A DNA stretch of 37,289 bases from Methanobacteriota archaeon (lineage in GTDB: Archaea > Thermoplasmatota > Thermoplasmata > Methanomassiliicoccales > Methanomassiliicoccaceae): NCBI GenBank assembly GCA_012518185.1, contig JAAYTA010000035.1:1-37289 (forward strand), read 5' to 3'. The stretch's first letter is position 1; each line of letters begins with the position of its first letter. Positions 1 to 8,440 of the stretch are shown here, one piece after another. A model generated the notes under the pieces. It made no database searches and was not told the DNA's origin. It saw only the letters and a list, made by a program, of their open reading frames with translations. A program made the position numbers and the translations under genes.

Positions 1-511
1 CGGGCAGACCCACCACTACTTTTCAAAAATCACTTATCATTAATAACAGTAATTTGGTCATTCATTATCTGAACATATCCTGAGCATCCTTGAATCATCT
101 ACTAGCTAGGGATTTATTAGTAACATGTAGGAGTGTTCAGAGACGACGATCGAATATGGCAGCTGTGTAGCTATACGGATCAGTCAACTCTGTTCTTTCT
201 ATTATAATCCAAACAGACCATATGCTAAGGAGAAAATGTAATGAAGAATTTACTATTGATATAGAATAATAATTCTAAATGAAGAAACTCATTTTAATTC
301 TTGATTAGGATATTGTTATTTCCCAACATACCTGATAGAAGTACTATATTCATCACAACAAATCTATTAGATTTAATAGATATTTTCTAACTGAGAATGA
401 CATTATTAATTCTTAGTATGTTTTGCTCGCTCTTCCAGTAAAGTTAGATCGAGAAGGTAAGATAACGATTTTATAAGAAAATAAAAAATAGAGTTTTCAA
501 AAAAGAAGAGA
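1..511. other. AT-rich intergenic stretch, no gene seen
   Basis: I find no convincing coding frame on either strand. The right end holds the U-rich tail of the DUF4352-like gene, annotated separately. A weak AT-only hairpin, TCTATTA-GATT-TAATAGA at 363-380, is the only other structure and may be chance. The first bases could belong to the promoter of a gene to the left of the window, but nothing shows this. Confidence 0.6.
481..511 (-). terminator. U-rich terminator after the DUF4352-like gene
   Basis: On the minus strand, just past the TAA stop, there are two runs of six T (plus-strand A-runs at 499-504 and 483-488) within a pyrimidine-rich stretch. Archaeal RNA polymerase commonly terminates at such oligo-T tracts without a hairpin. 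Confidence 0.5.
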
Positions 512-1000
512 TTAGAGGGCGATCTCCAAATGATTTAAGAATCCATCATAAACAAGCTTAGTAGGTGTTGCCCCATCAGTAACTTCAAATGGAATAATAA
601 ATGAGGCAGATGACTTGCCTTGGACACCATCCGGCACAATATCACTTGCATTGAATGAAACAGTGCTTATCTGTCCATCTGAAGTATAGAGCTTCCAAAA
701 TAATGCAGGAGCGCTTGTATCTTTGCTCATTTTATTAGTCAGTGTGAATTTGACAACTACAAAATGCTTTCCATCATCTAGCGGCAGATATGTATCGATT
801 CCCTGAGCCTCAGTATTGCTACCGACGAGTACATCTGTAACAACAACTTTTATCTTACTATTTTCTGCTACTCTTGTGGCTGAGCCCCCGTCGTCACCAC
901 CTTTATTGATATCATCTGCGTCCACGCTCCCGCCCCCGCCACTCAATGTCGCGATAGCAATTGCCACGACTACTAGAGCAAGTAGGGCAAGTATAGACAA
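512..1000 (-). CDS. secreted or membrane-anchored DUF4352-like protein, start probably frameshifted
   Basis: The frame encodes about 162 residues: a hydrophobic N-terminal segment (about residues 3-20), then a Gly/Asp/Ser-rich linker (about 20-45), then a beta-rich domain of about 115 residues. The domain pattern (long hydrophobic strand, 'VVVKFTLTNK', then 'PFEV' near the end) resembles the DUF4352/telokin-like fold of lipoproteins and exported proteins; no function is known. The only start in this frame is a TTG at 1000, far from the GGAGGAG at 1025-1031. An ATG at 1014 lies well placed behind that ribosome binding site but is in another frame; one extra A in the A6 run (1003-1008) would join them and give a classical signal peptide beginning MSKKRLSILALL. 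I think the true start is 1014 with an assembly error, a real mutation or slippage between. The gene is monocistronic. Confidence 0.6.
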   Translation of the reverse strand: MSILALLALVVVAIAIATLSGGGGSVDADDINKGGDDGGSATRVAENSKIKVVVTDVLVGSNTEAQGIDTYLPLDDGKHFVVVKFTLTNKMSKDTSAPALFWKLYTSDGQISTVSFNASDIVPDGVQGKSSASFIIPFEVTDGATPTKLVYDGFLNHLEIAL

Positions 1001-1014
1001 CCTTTTTTCGACAT

Positions 1015-1639
1015 ATTCAAGTTACTCCTCCTGATGCCTATGAATTTATTATCACTACCTCCTAATAACACTATTTTTTAGTCCATGAGTAAAATATTAA
1101 TCCGATAGTATAGAGATAATGTTAGAATGTTTTAATAAAACTTTTATTTTTTAAATAATAAAATTTTATAAATCATGTATGATGAAGATCCGATCGCAGT
1201 TTTAGTTTAATATAATAGTATTCTAAAAAATTAAATTTATGATCAACGTCGGAGTGCGATCTACTCTTGATATTGTCATCCACCCATTCAATATAGCGAA
1301 CATTTTTGCATAAAAGGTCGCACCTAGTAGTAATGGATCTGTCATTAACGCCATAATAGATTGATGAGAAGATCAACCAAAAACGAGAATGTGATTATTA
1401 ATCAGCCTAGAGCTCGTTCATTCTGGAGAGCATTTTTCATGTCCCCATAAGAATTAAATCTTAGAAAAGTCAGGTGGGAGCAAGAGTTAGTTAGAAGGGA
1501 GAAGGATCATTTTACCAAAGACTGTATTATTCTACACAATCTTTTAGACTTCCATACATGCATTCAGTATTTGTGGTTTGACTCATTCCATACCTATTTC
1601 ATTTGTTTTAATATCATTGCGTATTAAACGTCAAGAGAT
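1015..1639. other. intergenic region, about 620 bases without a convincing gene
   Basis: It contains the ribosome binding site of the DUF4352-like gene (GGAGGAG, minus strand, 1025-1031) and the 3' flank of the YhaN-like gene. A 67-codon frame at 1173-1376 (minus) starts with TTG, lacks a ribosome binding site and has the low-complexity composition expected by chance. Nothing else is recognised. Confidence 0.5.
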
Positions 1640-4600
1640 TTACCCTTCAGACAGATTAATCACTACGGTATCAGGTATTGATTCATTAAAATCTTCTACT
1701 GTATTAGGATGGCATGTGAAGTAGATGACCTGACATGCTTTTGTGAGCTCAGCTATAGCCCTACATGCATTCTTCCGACGTTCTGGATCAAAATTGACGA
1801 GTATATCATCGAATATTATGGGTACAGGCGTATGCGAATTAACGTAGTCTTTGATATATCCAAATCGAAGTGCTAAATATAGCTGTTCAGCCGTCCCTCG
1901 AGATAATTCATCGACTTTTCTCTGAGCGCCCATGACTTCTTCTACGTAAATGTCCGATCCATCATATGGCCTTATGATCTTGCCATATTTCTCCCCAGTG
2001 ATTTGTGTGAAAAAATACTGAGCCTCTTGAAGTATCTTAGGCTGACGTTCTCGTTCAAAGATCTCTATTGATGAATTTAATAGACTTAGCGCCGCAGTAT
2101 ATACTGCCCATTGACGAGCTGAGTAGGCAATTTCATCCCTCAAGGTAATTTCACGAGATAATAAATGACTCAGCTTGTCATCACTTTCAATTCCAGATTG
2201 ACGTGATTCTAAGTTCCCAATCTCCCTGTGTGACTCATTAATTGCTTCATTAATCTCCTTAAGCTTATTCTTTTTTTCCTCAAGACGAAGTTGTGATTTG
2301 ATAGGATCATAGACTTGAAGTGCTTCCAAGAAATCGAGATACCTCTCTTCACCACTTATCCTCATAATTGATGATTCTTCTTTTCGAATACTTTCCTCTA
2401 GATCCTTCTTCTTTCTCCACAATTTTTCATATTCACGATACTCTTCGATAGATTCCACTTCACGGTCTTTTAAAATAATGTCGAGATTTTTTGTTAGAGC
2501 GTTTAATTTATCCGAACTCTCTTTCAATTTGCTCTTGTGACTTATCAGTTGGTTGTGAAGGACATCGTACTCTTTCTTTCGTTTCTTTTCTTCACCATAT
2601 ATGCTTATTAATTTTTCTGCTTTGACGTCATAAGGGCCAGTGAGGGATTCACTACAGGCATCAATGATGTGATCAATTTCTTCTTCGAATGAGCGAGTGG
2701 CTTTGAATAAGCCTTCTATTTTTTCATTCATTATTCTAATTTGTCGAGATAAATCAACAGCTCGCTCAATACGGGCGAATAAGTCGGGTATTTGATCAGG
2801 GGCGATGGTTCTAGGAAGGTTCCGATCCCGGAGCCAGCATTCCCACTCAGAATAGACATTTTCATACTTATAGTGGAGATTATTTAGAGTTTCTTTCACA
2901 TCGCTTAATTCATCATTCGCTCTTGTACAATAACTATTAGCCTCGCTAATTCTTGAATCGATCCTAGATGCCTCTTTTGCTTTCTCGACTTTTTCTTTAA
3001 GCACACGTATATCTTCCTCAACAACATCAGATGAGGGTATGCTGTCTAATCCAAGAGATCTGGCTAAAGATAAAGCGTCTTTATTCACTTCATAATAATT
3101 GGCCTCAATTTCCTTCCTCTGGGCAGATAATGTCTTCGCATCTACTCCTTGTTGAGAAATATGATACGCATATCCTCCCCTAGTAGCACCTCTCCGAGAC
3201 ATTAGTATGCCACCTATGGAGATGAATAATATTAGAGCAATTATTCCAGCTATCTGAAGTGCTGAATTAAGTGCGCCCCATGCGAGAATCAGAATGGCAG
3301 AGAGCCCTATCAAAAAGCTTGGCCATGATGGTATTGACTTATCAGGCTGCATCGCTGCCCTGACGTCGATGGCTCTTCCTTCTTCCAGTAAGATAGATTG
3401 CAGACGTTCTTCAGACTTCTGCATACTTTGAATCATACTTTGCATCTCATAATATTTTCTGAGACCTTTCTGTGCTACTTCTAAAGATAGAGTATGGCTT
3501 AAATTCTCTCTTTCAGCTCTCAAATCGGATAGTATACGCTCCCTTTCTGTTACTTTATCCTTACTTTTTTCTAGCTCGGCTTGCTGATCCTTAACTTTCT
3601 CTGAGATACTAGCTAGACGATTTCGAATCTCATCGACATGATTACGAGCAAAATCAGAAGTGTCAAATTCATTGACACGTTCTTCATCCCAGTCTTTTCC
3701 AAGAGAACTTAGAGTTGAGTCTAGCTTGTTTTGTATATCTGAAATTCTTAAATTAGTATCATTAGCTTCCTCTAACTGTAGCCTATATTTCTCCAGATTC
3801 CTCTCTAGAATATGTATATTATCAGCCTGCTCCAATATCTCCGCCCTAATTGCAAAATGATTGAGCTCTTCCTCCAGGTGCCTACAAACACCAGATGAAT
3901 TCCTACATTCATCTTTATGATGTTGCAGATCAGCCTCTATCCGATTAATATCCTCAATAGCATTTTCAGAGAAGGGTTCGATCTGAGGTATGTTTTGAAA
4001 TTCCTTACGATACTCAACTAAGTCGCGGTGCATTTCCCAAGCTTGTTCAAGAGCCTTCAGGTAGGAAATTTCTTCATTAATCCCTCTCTGCTTATCTCCT
4101 AGGGATTTGACTCGTTCGTTTTCCTTGAATATCTTTCTATTTACCTCATCATACTCCATCTGCCTATCCATAAGAGCACGTGTCTCATTTTCCACCTCTT
4201 TCAATTCAGATAATAATACATTGATCTTTCTCTCTCTTCCTCTCCTGGTGTAAATATTTCCTGCAAAATTTTCCAGACGCAATTTAACATCACGGATGGG
4301 GAAGTTTCCTGCACCTGCAGCAGCTAAGCGATCTCGTATCTCATCTTTTTGAAGTGTAGATAGTGCTTGTAATTCATCAAGACCTACAGCGCACACGTTC
4401 TCATAAAATACCTTATCGCAAGGACCCAGTAATTCCTGAAGAGTGCATCCTGTTTTAGAATCATGATCATTGCGGACTATGGATGGCTTACTTCGTACTC
4501 TAGAATCTCGAGTTATAGTATAATACTGGCCATCTGCTCCAGTAATTTCTAATCGCCCACCGAGCTCTCCGCCATTGAGCGGAGGATAATGATTCAATCT

Positions 4601-4771
4601 ACTCCTTCTATCTGGAAAGCCATAGATCATCCTACGTATAAAATGAAGTAATGTAGATTTGCCCGCTTCATTTGATCCTACGATCACTGTGAGTCTTTCG
4701 CCAAATTCCACAGGCGGCTTCCAATTGTGAAATTTCCCGAAACCATCGATAAATAGGGATCTTATTTTCAC
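1640..4771 (-). CDS. YhaN-type SMC-like ATPase (Rad50-related)
   Basis: This 1043-residue ABC/SMC-type ATPase should act with the nuclease encoded just upstream, in DNA end processing or repair. The N-terminal half-ATPase (AAA_27/YhaN type) has Walker A GSNEAGKST at residues 32-40. Coiled coil fills most of 180-930. The C-terminal half has the ABC signature ELSRGTAEQLYLAL starting near 955, Walker B IIFDDILV near 985-992 and an H-loop histidine near 1021. The 'LSRGT-EQLYLAL' form is typical of COG4717 (YhaN), not of canonical Rad50. At residues about 478-525 two hydrophobic, membrane-like segments lie where Rad50 has its zinc hook, and no CxxC hook is seen there. Translation starts at GTG, whose GTGA overlaps the stop of the nuclease gene, so the two are coupled. 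Known bacterial YhaN proteins have the same layout; the role here is inferred from them. Confidence 0.85.
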   Translation of the reverse strand: MKIRSLFIDGFGKFHNWKPPVEFGERLTVIVGSNEAGKSTLLHFIRRMIYGFPDRRSRLNHYPPLNGGELGGRLEITGADGQYYTITRDSRVRSKPSIVRNDHDSKTGCTLQELLGPCDKVFYENVCAVGLDELQALSTLQKDEIRDRLAAAGAGNFPIRDVKLRLENFAGNIYTRRGRERKINVLLSELKEVENETRALMDRQMEYDEVNRKIFKENERVKSLGDKQRGINEEISYLKALEQAWEMHRDLVEYRKEFQNIPQIEPFSENAIEDINRIEADLQHHKDECRNSSGVCRHLEEELNHFAIRAEILEQADNIHILERNLEKYRLQLEEANDTNLRISDIQNKLDSTLSSLGKDWDEERVNEFDTSDFARNHVDEIRNRLASISEKVKDQQAELEKSKDKVTERERILSDLRAERENLSHTLSLEVAQKGLRKYYEMQSMIQSMQKSEERLQSILLEEGRAIDVRAAMQPDKSIPSWPSFLIGLSAILILAWGALNSALQIAGIIALILFISIGGILMSRRGATRGGYAYHISQQGVDAKTLSAQRKEIEANYYEVNKDALSLARSLGLDSIPSSDVVEEDIRVLKEKVEKAKEASRIDSRISEANSYCTRANDELSDVKETLNNLHYKYENVYSEWECWLRDRNLPRTIAPDQIPDLFARIERAVDLSRQIRIMNEKIEGLFKATRSFEEEIDHIIDACSESLTGPYDVKAEKLISIYGEEKKRKKEYDVLHNQLISHKSKLKESSDKLNALTKNLDIILKDREVESIEEYREYEKLWRKKKDLEESIRKEESSIMRISGEERYLDFLEALQVYDPIKSQLRLEEKKNKLKEINEAINESHREIGNLESRQSGIESDDKLSHLLSREITLRDEIAYSARQWAVYTAALSLLNSSIEIFERERQPKILQEAQYFFTQITGEKYGKIIRPYDGSDIYVEEVMGAQRKVDELSRGTAEQLYLALRFGYIKDYVNSHTPVPIIFDDILVNFDPERRKNACRAIAELTKACQVIYFTCHPNTVEDFNESIPDTVVINLSEG

Positions 4772-6063
4772 TCTAAATCCTCCCTAGATAGTTGGGACAA
4801 GAGTAAGGATTCAGCTTCACGAATGATAATATCTAATTCGTCATCACATAATTCATCAATGTATGGCCGATACGCCATGCCTCGATATAGGATAGATATG
4901 TCTCCCTTAAGTCGCTCACGTATTGTTTCATCAATCGTGGCTAAATCACATTGTTTACAGATTTCACCTAAAATATCATCGCGAGAAAGTACTGCCTCTC
5001 GATCTATAACAGGTAATGTTTGGCAAATTATTTGATCAAGGTAGAATGGGTATGGTTCAGTCAGCGGATCTTCGATGAATCTATCTCTAAGTGCAACTAC
5101 TCCTTCTTCTACCATTAATTCACGATGGAGTGGCGTACTGCCTGTCAGAGTTATGCGACCAATAACAGGAGTTCCCTCTTTTTCGATTAAAGCAGAGAGT
5201 TCTCTTCGGAGATCTTCTTCGAGTCCTCCCAAGTCTTCAGAGTCGCCGACGTTAATTGAAATTTCTTTCCAAACATATCTGCTAGTCGAAATAACTCTTA
5301 CATCCGTATTACCATATTCATCTACAGAAATAAAGCGGCATCCACGCTTATCAGTCTCCCCTATATTTCGCCCCTGAGGATTACCCGCATATGCAATATG
5401 AGGATGTTCAGGATTGAGTACATCGGGACAGTGAATATGGCCAAGTGCCCAATAGTCATAATGGCATTGCTTGAGATCCTGAACACTGCAAGGAGCATAT
5501 GGCTCGTGTCCTTGAGAACCTCCAACGCTGCAATGGAGTAGGCCAATTGTATATGGCCACTCTGGATCGCGCTGAGGAAAACGTTCAGCAAGATTGTCGC
5601 GGATATGCGCCGTTTCGAAGCTCATCCCTACTATAGTTGCAATGGGAGTGCCATCTGAATCATGATGGATCACATAATGAGGATGTTTAGATGAGAATAT
5701 GGCAGTATTCTTTGGCATGGGTATCGAATCCGACCATGCGACGTCGGGATCATGATTACCACGAACAACATACGCAGCTATGCCACTCTCATCAAGACGC
5801 CTTAGTCCATCTCTGAATTGTAATTGCGCTCGTATGTTCCGATCAGCGCTATCATAAACGTCTCCCGCTATTAGTATGAAATCTACTGATTCACAAATGC
5901 AGAGATCAATTATATCTCTCCAGACATCATATGTCGAATTTACTAGCTTAGTAGAAGCTCCCTGATCCATCCCTTTGGGAATCGCAATTCTACTTCCGAG
6001 GTGCAAATCGGCAGTATGCACGAATCGAAATGGCCTGAATATACGGTTAGGAGATAGGAGCAT
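4768..6063 (-). CDS. YhaO-type DNA repair exonuclease (Mre11-like metallophosphoesterase)
   Basis: This 431-residue calcineurin-like phosphoesterase is of the SbcD/Mre11/YhaO class. The metal-binding motifs appear in order: D19-x-H21, GDVYD (67-71), GNHD (102-105), H177 and GHIH (208-211). Domain and length fit COG0420 partners of YhaN. It is expected to cut DNA ends, gated by the ATPase made from the next gene, which overlaps it by 4 bases. A TATA-like TATTATTATAAT at 6085-6096 (minus strand) is centred about 28 bases before the ATG at 6063, so the message is probably leaderless. Two tandem 11-base repeats lie just upstream of that box. Family assignment is firm; the in vivo substrate is not known. 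Confidence 0.87.
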   Translation of the reverse strand: MLLSPNRIFRPFRFVHTADLHLGSRIAIPKGMDQGASTKLVNSTYDVWRDIIDLCICESVDFILIAGDVYDSADRNIRAQLQFRDGLRRLDESGIAAYVVRGNHDPDVAWSDSIPMPKNTAIFSSKHPHYVIHHDSDGTPIATIVGMSFETAHIRDNLAERFPQRDPEWPYTIGLLHCSVGGSQGHEPYAPCSVQDLKQCHYDYWALGHIHCPDVLNPEHPHIAYAGNPQGRNIGETDKRGCRFISVDEYGNTDVRVISTSRYVWKEISINVGDSEDLGGLEEDLRRELSALIEKEGTPVIGRITLTGSTPLHRELMVEEGVVALRDRFIEDPLTEPYPFYLDQIICQTLPVIDREAVLSRDDILGEICKQCDLATIDETIRERLKGDISILYRGMAYRPYIDELCDDELDIIIREAESLLLSQLSREDLE

Positions 6064-6084
6064 GCGCTTATTATCGACCTAAGT

Positions 6085-6125
6085 TATTATTATAATCATC
6101 TCTTAGAGAATATCTAGAGAATATA
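6085..6125 (-). promoter_or_regulatory. promoter of the yhaO/yhaN-like operon with a tandem repeat
   Basis: The TATA-like stretch at 6085-6096 is spaced for initiation at or next to the ATG at 6063. Immediately upstream (in minus-strand sense), two direct repeats TAGAGAATAT(C/A) lie head to tail at 6104-6114 and 6115-6125. One repeat per helical turn just behind the TATA box suits an activator or regulator site. Predicted from spacing only. Confidence 0.5.
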
Positions 6126-6263
6126 ACTTAATTATGCAAAGTTACACCACGATGATTAATAACGTCCTCTGAAAAGATTATACGCGACTACTCACCAGGT
6201 ATCACTAAAAATAATTACGAAGGCATTAACAGGATTATTTTAAAGAAATAGATCGGAACTGGC

Positions 6264-6275
6264 ATAATATAAAAT
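6264..6275 (+). promoter_or_regulatory. TATA box for the CBS-pair gene at 6300
   Basis: TAATATAAAAT centred near 6270 is followed about 28 bases later by the ATG at 6300, the spacing expected for a leaderless archaeal message. This favours 6300 over the upstream in-frame TTG at 6279. Confidence 0.5.
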
Positions 6276-6299
6276 AAGTTGGAACAGATAGTTATTCTA

Positions 6300-6722
6300 A
6301 TGACAAAAAAGATAATCGGGGAAATTAAAGTCGGAGTTGCTATGAGTCGTAATGTAGTGACTATTAGGCCTGATGCTACTCTAAAAGAAGCCCACGAATT
6401 ATTTCAAAAATATGACTATAACGCATTCCCAGTAGTGAAAGATGGATCGATAATTGGGATTATAACTAAATTCGACATATTGCGCGCCTTTAGTGTTGGA
6501 ACTAGATTCCGAGTAAGTAGTTTCTGGGACACTTTATCTGAAAATGTTTCAGATGTCATGCGTACGGCGATTGTTTCTGTTACACCAGATGATGAATTGC
6601 AGACAGTAGTAGACTACATGGTTGAGTTTGAACTTAGAAGCCTACCTGTTGTCGAAGGTGATAAAGTCGTTGGAATGATTTCAAGAGATGATCTGATGCA
6701 GCATTTGTATTTAGAGGATTGA
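6300..6722 (+). CDS. CBS-pair protein (two CBS motifs, stand-alone)
   Basis: About 140 residues consisting almost wholly of two CBS motifs in tandem: 'MSRNVVTIRPDATLKEA...' and, after an inserted helix with 'SDVMRTAIVSVTPDDELQ', a second copy ending 'LPVVEGDKVVGMISRDDL'. Tandem CBS motifs form a Bateman module that commonly binds adenine nucleotides or S-adenosylmethionine and acts as a regulatory subunit or sensor. No effector domain is attached, so the partner is unknown. I chose the ATG at 6300 because the TATA box fits a leaderless start there. It diverges from the yhaO-like gene; the following small genes are too far (about 125 bases) to be clearly co-transcribed. Confidence 0.8.
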   Translation: MTKKIIGEIKVGVAMSRNVVTIRPDATLKEAHELFQKYDYNAFPVVKDGSIIGIITKFDILRAFSVGTRFRVSSFWDTLSENVSDVMRTAIVSVTPDDELQTVVDYMVEFELRSLPVVEGDKVVGMISRDDLMQHLYLED

Positions 6723-6846
6723 AAATTCTACTTAAGTGGGGGATAAATAGCAGATTCATTGCTAAATCAGTAGTATTAATTTTCATTAGTAGAAGTCAGA
6801 GACAATAATTCATATACTATTCTTAACTGCCAGATCTGGAGATCGC

Positions 6847-7080
6847 ATGTTAACATCTATGCGCTTTGAACCCAGAGAGAAAGGAGGAGAAAGTGGTCGC
6901 CTGGTAATATATCAGAGGCTATCATTCACCTGCCGCGTCCCAATTGGATACATAGAATATGAAAATGCCAAAGAAAAGGAAGCTCTTAGAAAGATATGGA
7001 TATCAAGCCGATCTGATGTAGAAGAGATAGGACCTGAGGTAACTACAGGAATCTTCCATGAGATCTATTTCAAGAGATGA
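6847..7080 (+). CDS. small hypothetical protein, first of a probable duplicated pair
   Basis: 77 residues, not recognised. A GGAG ribosome binding site at 6838-6841 precedes the ATG, which supports a real gene. The protein is charged, with no membrane segment. Its segment 'GESGRLVIYQ...IGYIEYE' matches 'EESGICNIYK...IGEIKYS' in the next gene with a single one-residue gap, so the two look like diverged copies of one short beta-rich unit. The stop is 4 bases before the next ATG. Function unknown. Confidence 0.55.
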   Translation: MLTSMRFEPREKGGESGRLVIYQRLSFTCRVPIGYIEYENAKEKEALRKIWISSRSDVEEIGPEVTTGIFHEIYFKR

Positions 7081-7084
7081 TATT

Positions 7085-7264
7085 ATGAAGTTAAAGTTGA
7101 AGTTCATCGATGATGAGGGAGAAGAGAGTGGCATCTGCAATATATACAAACTAATGGATGATGATTTAAAGAAAATTGGGGAGATAAAGTATAGTGATCA
7201 GAGTGATAAACGTTGGATCATTGATGTTGTAAAATTCCAAACCAATGTCAGTATCATAGATTGA
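7085..7264 (+). CDS. small hypothetical protein, second of a probable duplicated pair
   Basis: 59 residues from the ATG at 7085 (an earlier in-frame start at 7058 would overlap the previous gene by 23 bases and adds little). It begins MKLKLKFIDDEGEESG and is acidic and soluble. It shares the ESG-x3-IY ... IG-x-I-x-Y pattern with the preceding gene. Tight spacing suggests translational coupling. An eight-T tract follows at 7300-7307. Function unknown. Confidence 0.5.
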   Translation: MKLKLKFIDDEGEESGICNIYKLMDDDLKKIGEIKYSDQSDKRWIIDVVKFQTNVSIID

Positions 7265-7290
7265 TACTCTTCTTTTATAACTGAGGACGT

Positions 7291-7311
7291 TGGAGGAGAT
7301 TTTTTTTCCTC
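7291..7311 (+). terminator. oligo-T terminator with short hairpin
   Basis: After the second small gene comes GGAGGA, then eight T (7300-7307), then TCCTC. GAGGA and TCCTC can pair around the T-run, and the T-run alone is enough for archaeal termination. Confidence 0.5.
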
Positions 7312-7393
7312 TTTCTTCTCATATCAGATGATTTCTAAACACGCTGGAAAAATCACATTGTTAATTATTAATGTTATAATTTAATAATATATA

Positions 7394-7421
7394 TTTGCCG
7401 CACCGGCTGCGGTGCGGCAAA
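7394..7421. terminator. perfect GC-rich hairpin between convergent genes
   Basis: TTTGCCGCACCG (7394-7405), loop GCTG, and CGGTGCGGCAAA (7410-7421) form a perfect 12-bp stem with A/T flanks on both sides, so it reads the same way from either strand. It lies between the convergent small-gene pair (ending 7264) and the DRTGG gene (ending 7439), the place for a bidirectional terminator or 3'-end stabiliser. Its high G+C stands out against the AT-rich flanks. Confidence 0.55.
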
Positions 7422-7438
7422 ATATAATGTGTTTAAAT

Positions 7439-8440
7439 CTAGTCTCCCCAGACTGCATTCAGATCGACATGGCGCCTGACGAGCTCTGCAACCATCTCTA
7501 TCTTAGAAGTGTCAAGCGGATCTATACGAGTGATCAATTTATCCACCATATCTGCAGTCACCTGAGTACCATGCCCTACGAGTAGAACAGGGATCTTTTG
7601 CTCCTCGGCCTTTACCAATATGGTCTGATCCGGGTATAGTCCTCCTGTCAAGATTAGACAGGAAGTGTCTGTAGAGAGCGCAGACATTAGCATAGCTGAG
7701 CGATCTCCTCCAGCAATCAATGCTTTCCGAGTAAGTCGGCGCATCTCTTTCTGTGCGGATTCGGCAGTCATACCTCCGACCATAATTTTTTCCACGCTGC
7801 GGTTGAGGCCTTCTTCTCCAGCTAGAACCTCAGCGTTAAGGCCTTCTACGAATTCCTTTACTCTGGGGAAGTTGAGCTCATGAGTCGTGGGTATACATCC
7901 TAAGATGTTTACTCCAGCGCTCTCCATCATCTTGACCACACGAGGATCGTCAGTTCTGTTTAGTATTACTCCTTTGAGATTTTGACCATTTAATTTTGCT
8001 AGACGCTCATGGATCATGATCTTATCAAGTGCATCTGGAGTTCCTGTAGATACCAGTATGACTTCTGCTCCTAATTCAGTTGCAATAGACATACCATCGA
8101 GATTATGTCTAGCTCCAGTGCTGAATAATTGAGCACCTTCTACGAGCATGCAGTCATAATCATCCTTTACTCTTTCGAAGCCTTCCAACACACTCTCCAT
8201 ACTGACTGGATTGAAGATATCATACTTCATTGGAGATAGTAGCTCTTCACTCACGTCAAGATCCAATGCATGTTTCATCATGTGAGCGTCGCGATCGACT
8301 ACTCGACGTTCCACACACATGACTTCTTCACGGAAGGGCTTATAGTATCCCAACCGGCCTTCAAAGTTCTTGGCTAGGCCTAGGGCTATAGTACTCTTAC
8401 CAGAATACTCAAGCATCGAGCTCAAAAATATTGTTTTCAT
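7439..8440 (-). CDS. BioD-like P-loop / DRTGG-domain protein (phosphotransacetylase N-terminal type)
   Basis: 333 residues. Residues 1-210 resemble a dethiobiotin-synthetase-like P-loop domain (AAA_26, 'SSMLEYSGKSTIALGLA' at the start, 'MLVEGAQ' near 100). Residues about 215-320 form a DRTGG domain ('GGMTAESAQKEMRR...ILTGGLYPD...VLLVGHGT'). This is the COG0857 arrangement also found at the N-terminus of long bacterial phosphotransacetylases, but the catalytic Pta domain is absent. It follows the acyl-CoA synthetase gene with a one-base TGATG overlap, so the two are translated together; a regulatory or nucleotide-sensing role for the synthetase is inferred, not shown. I chose the ATG at 8440 over the TTG at 8443. 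It ends with TAG, backed by TAA two codons later. Confidence 0.8.
   Translation of the reverse strand: MKTIFLSSMLEYSGKSTIALGLAKNFEGRLGYYKPFREEVMCVERRVVDRDAHMMKHALDLDVSEELLSPMKYDIFNPVSMESVLEGFERVKDDYDCMLVEGAQLFSTGARHNLDGMSIATELGAEVILVSTGTPDALDKIMIHERLAKLNGQNLKGVILNRTDDPRVVKMMESAGVNILGCIPTTHELNFPRVKEFVEGLNAEVLAGEEGLNRSVEKIMVGGMTAESAQKEMRRLTRKALIAGGDRSAMLMSALSTDTSCLILTGGLYPDQTILVKAEEQKIPVLLVGHGTQVTADMVDKLITRIDPLDTSKIEMVAELVRRHVDLNAVWGD

Noticed and set aside
1173-1376. 67-codon frame on the minus strand in the large left spacer
   Set aside because: It begins with TTG, has no ribosome binding site or TATA box at the right distance, and no recognisable pattern.
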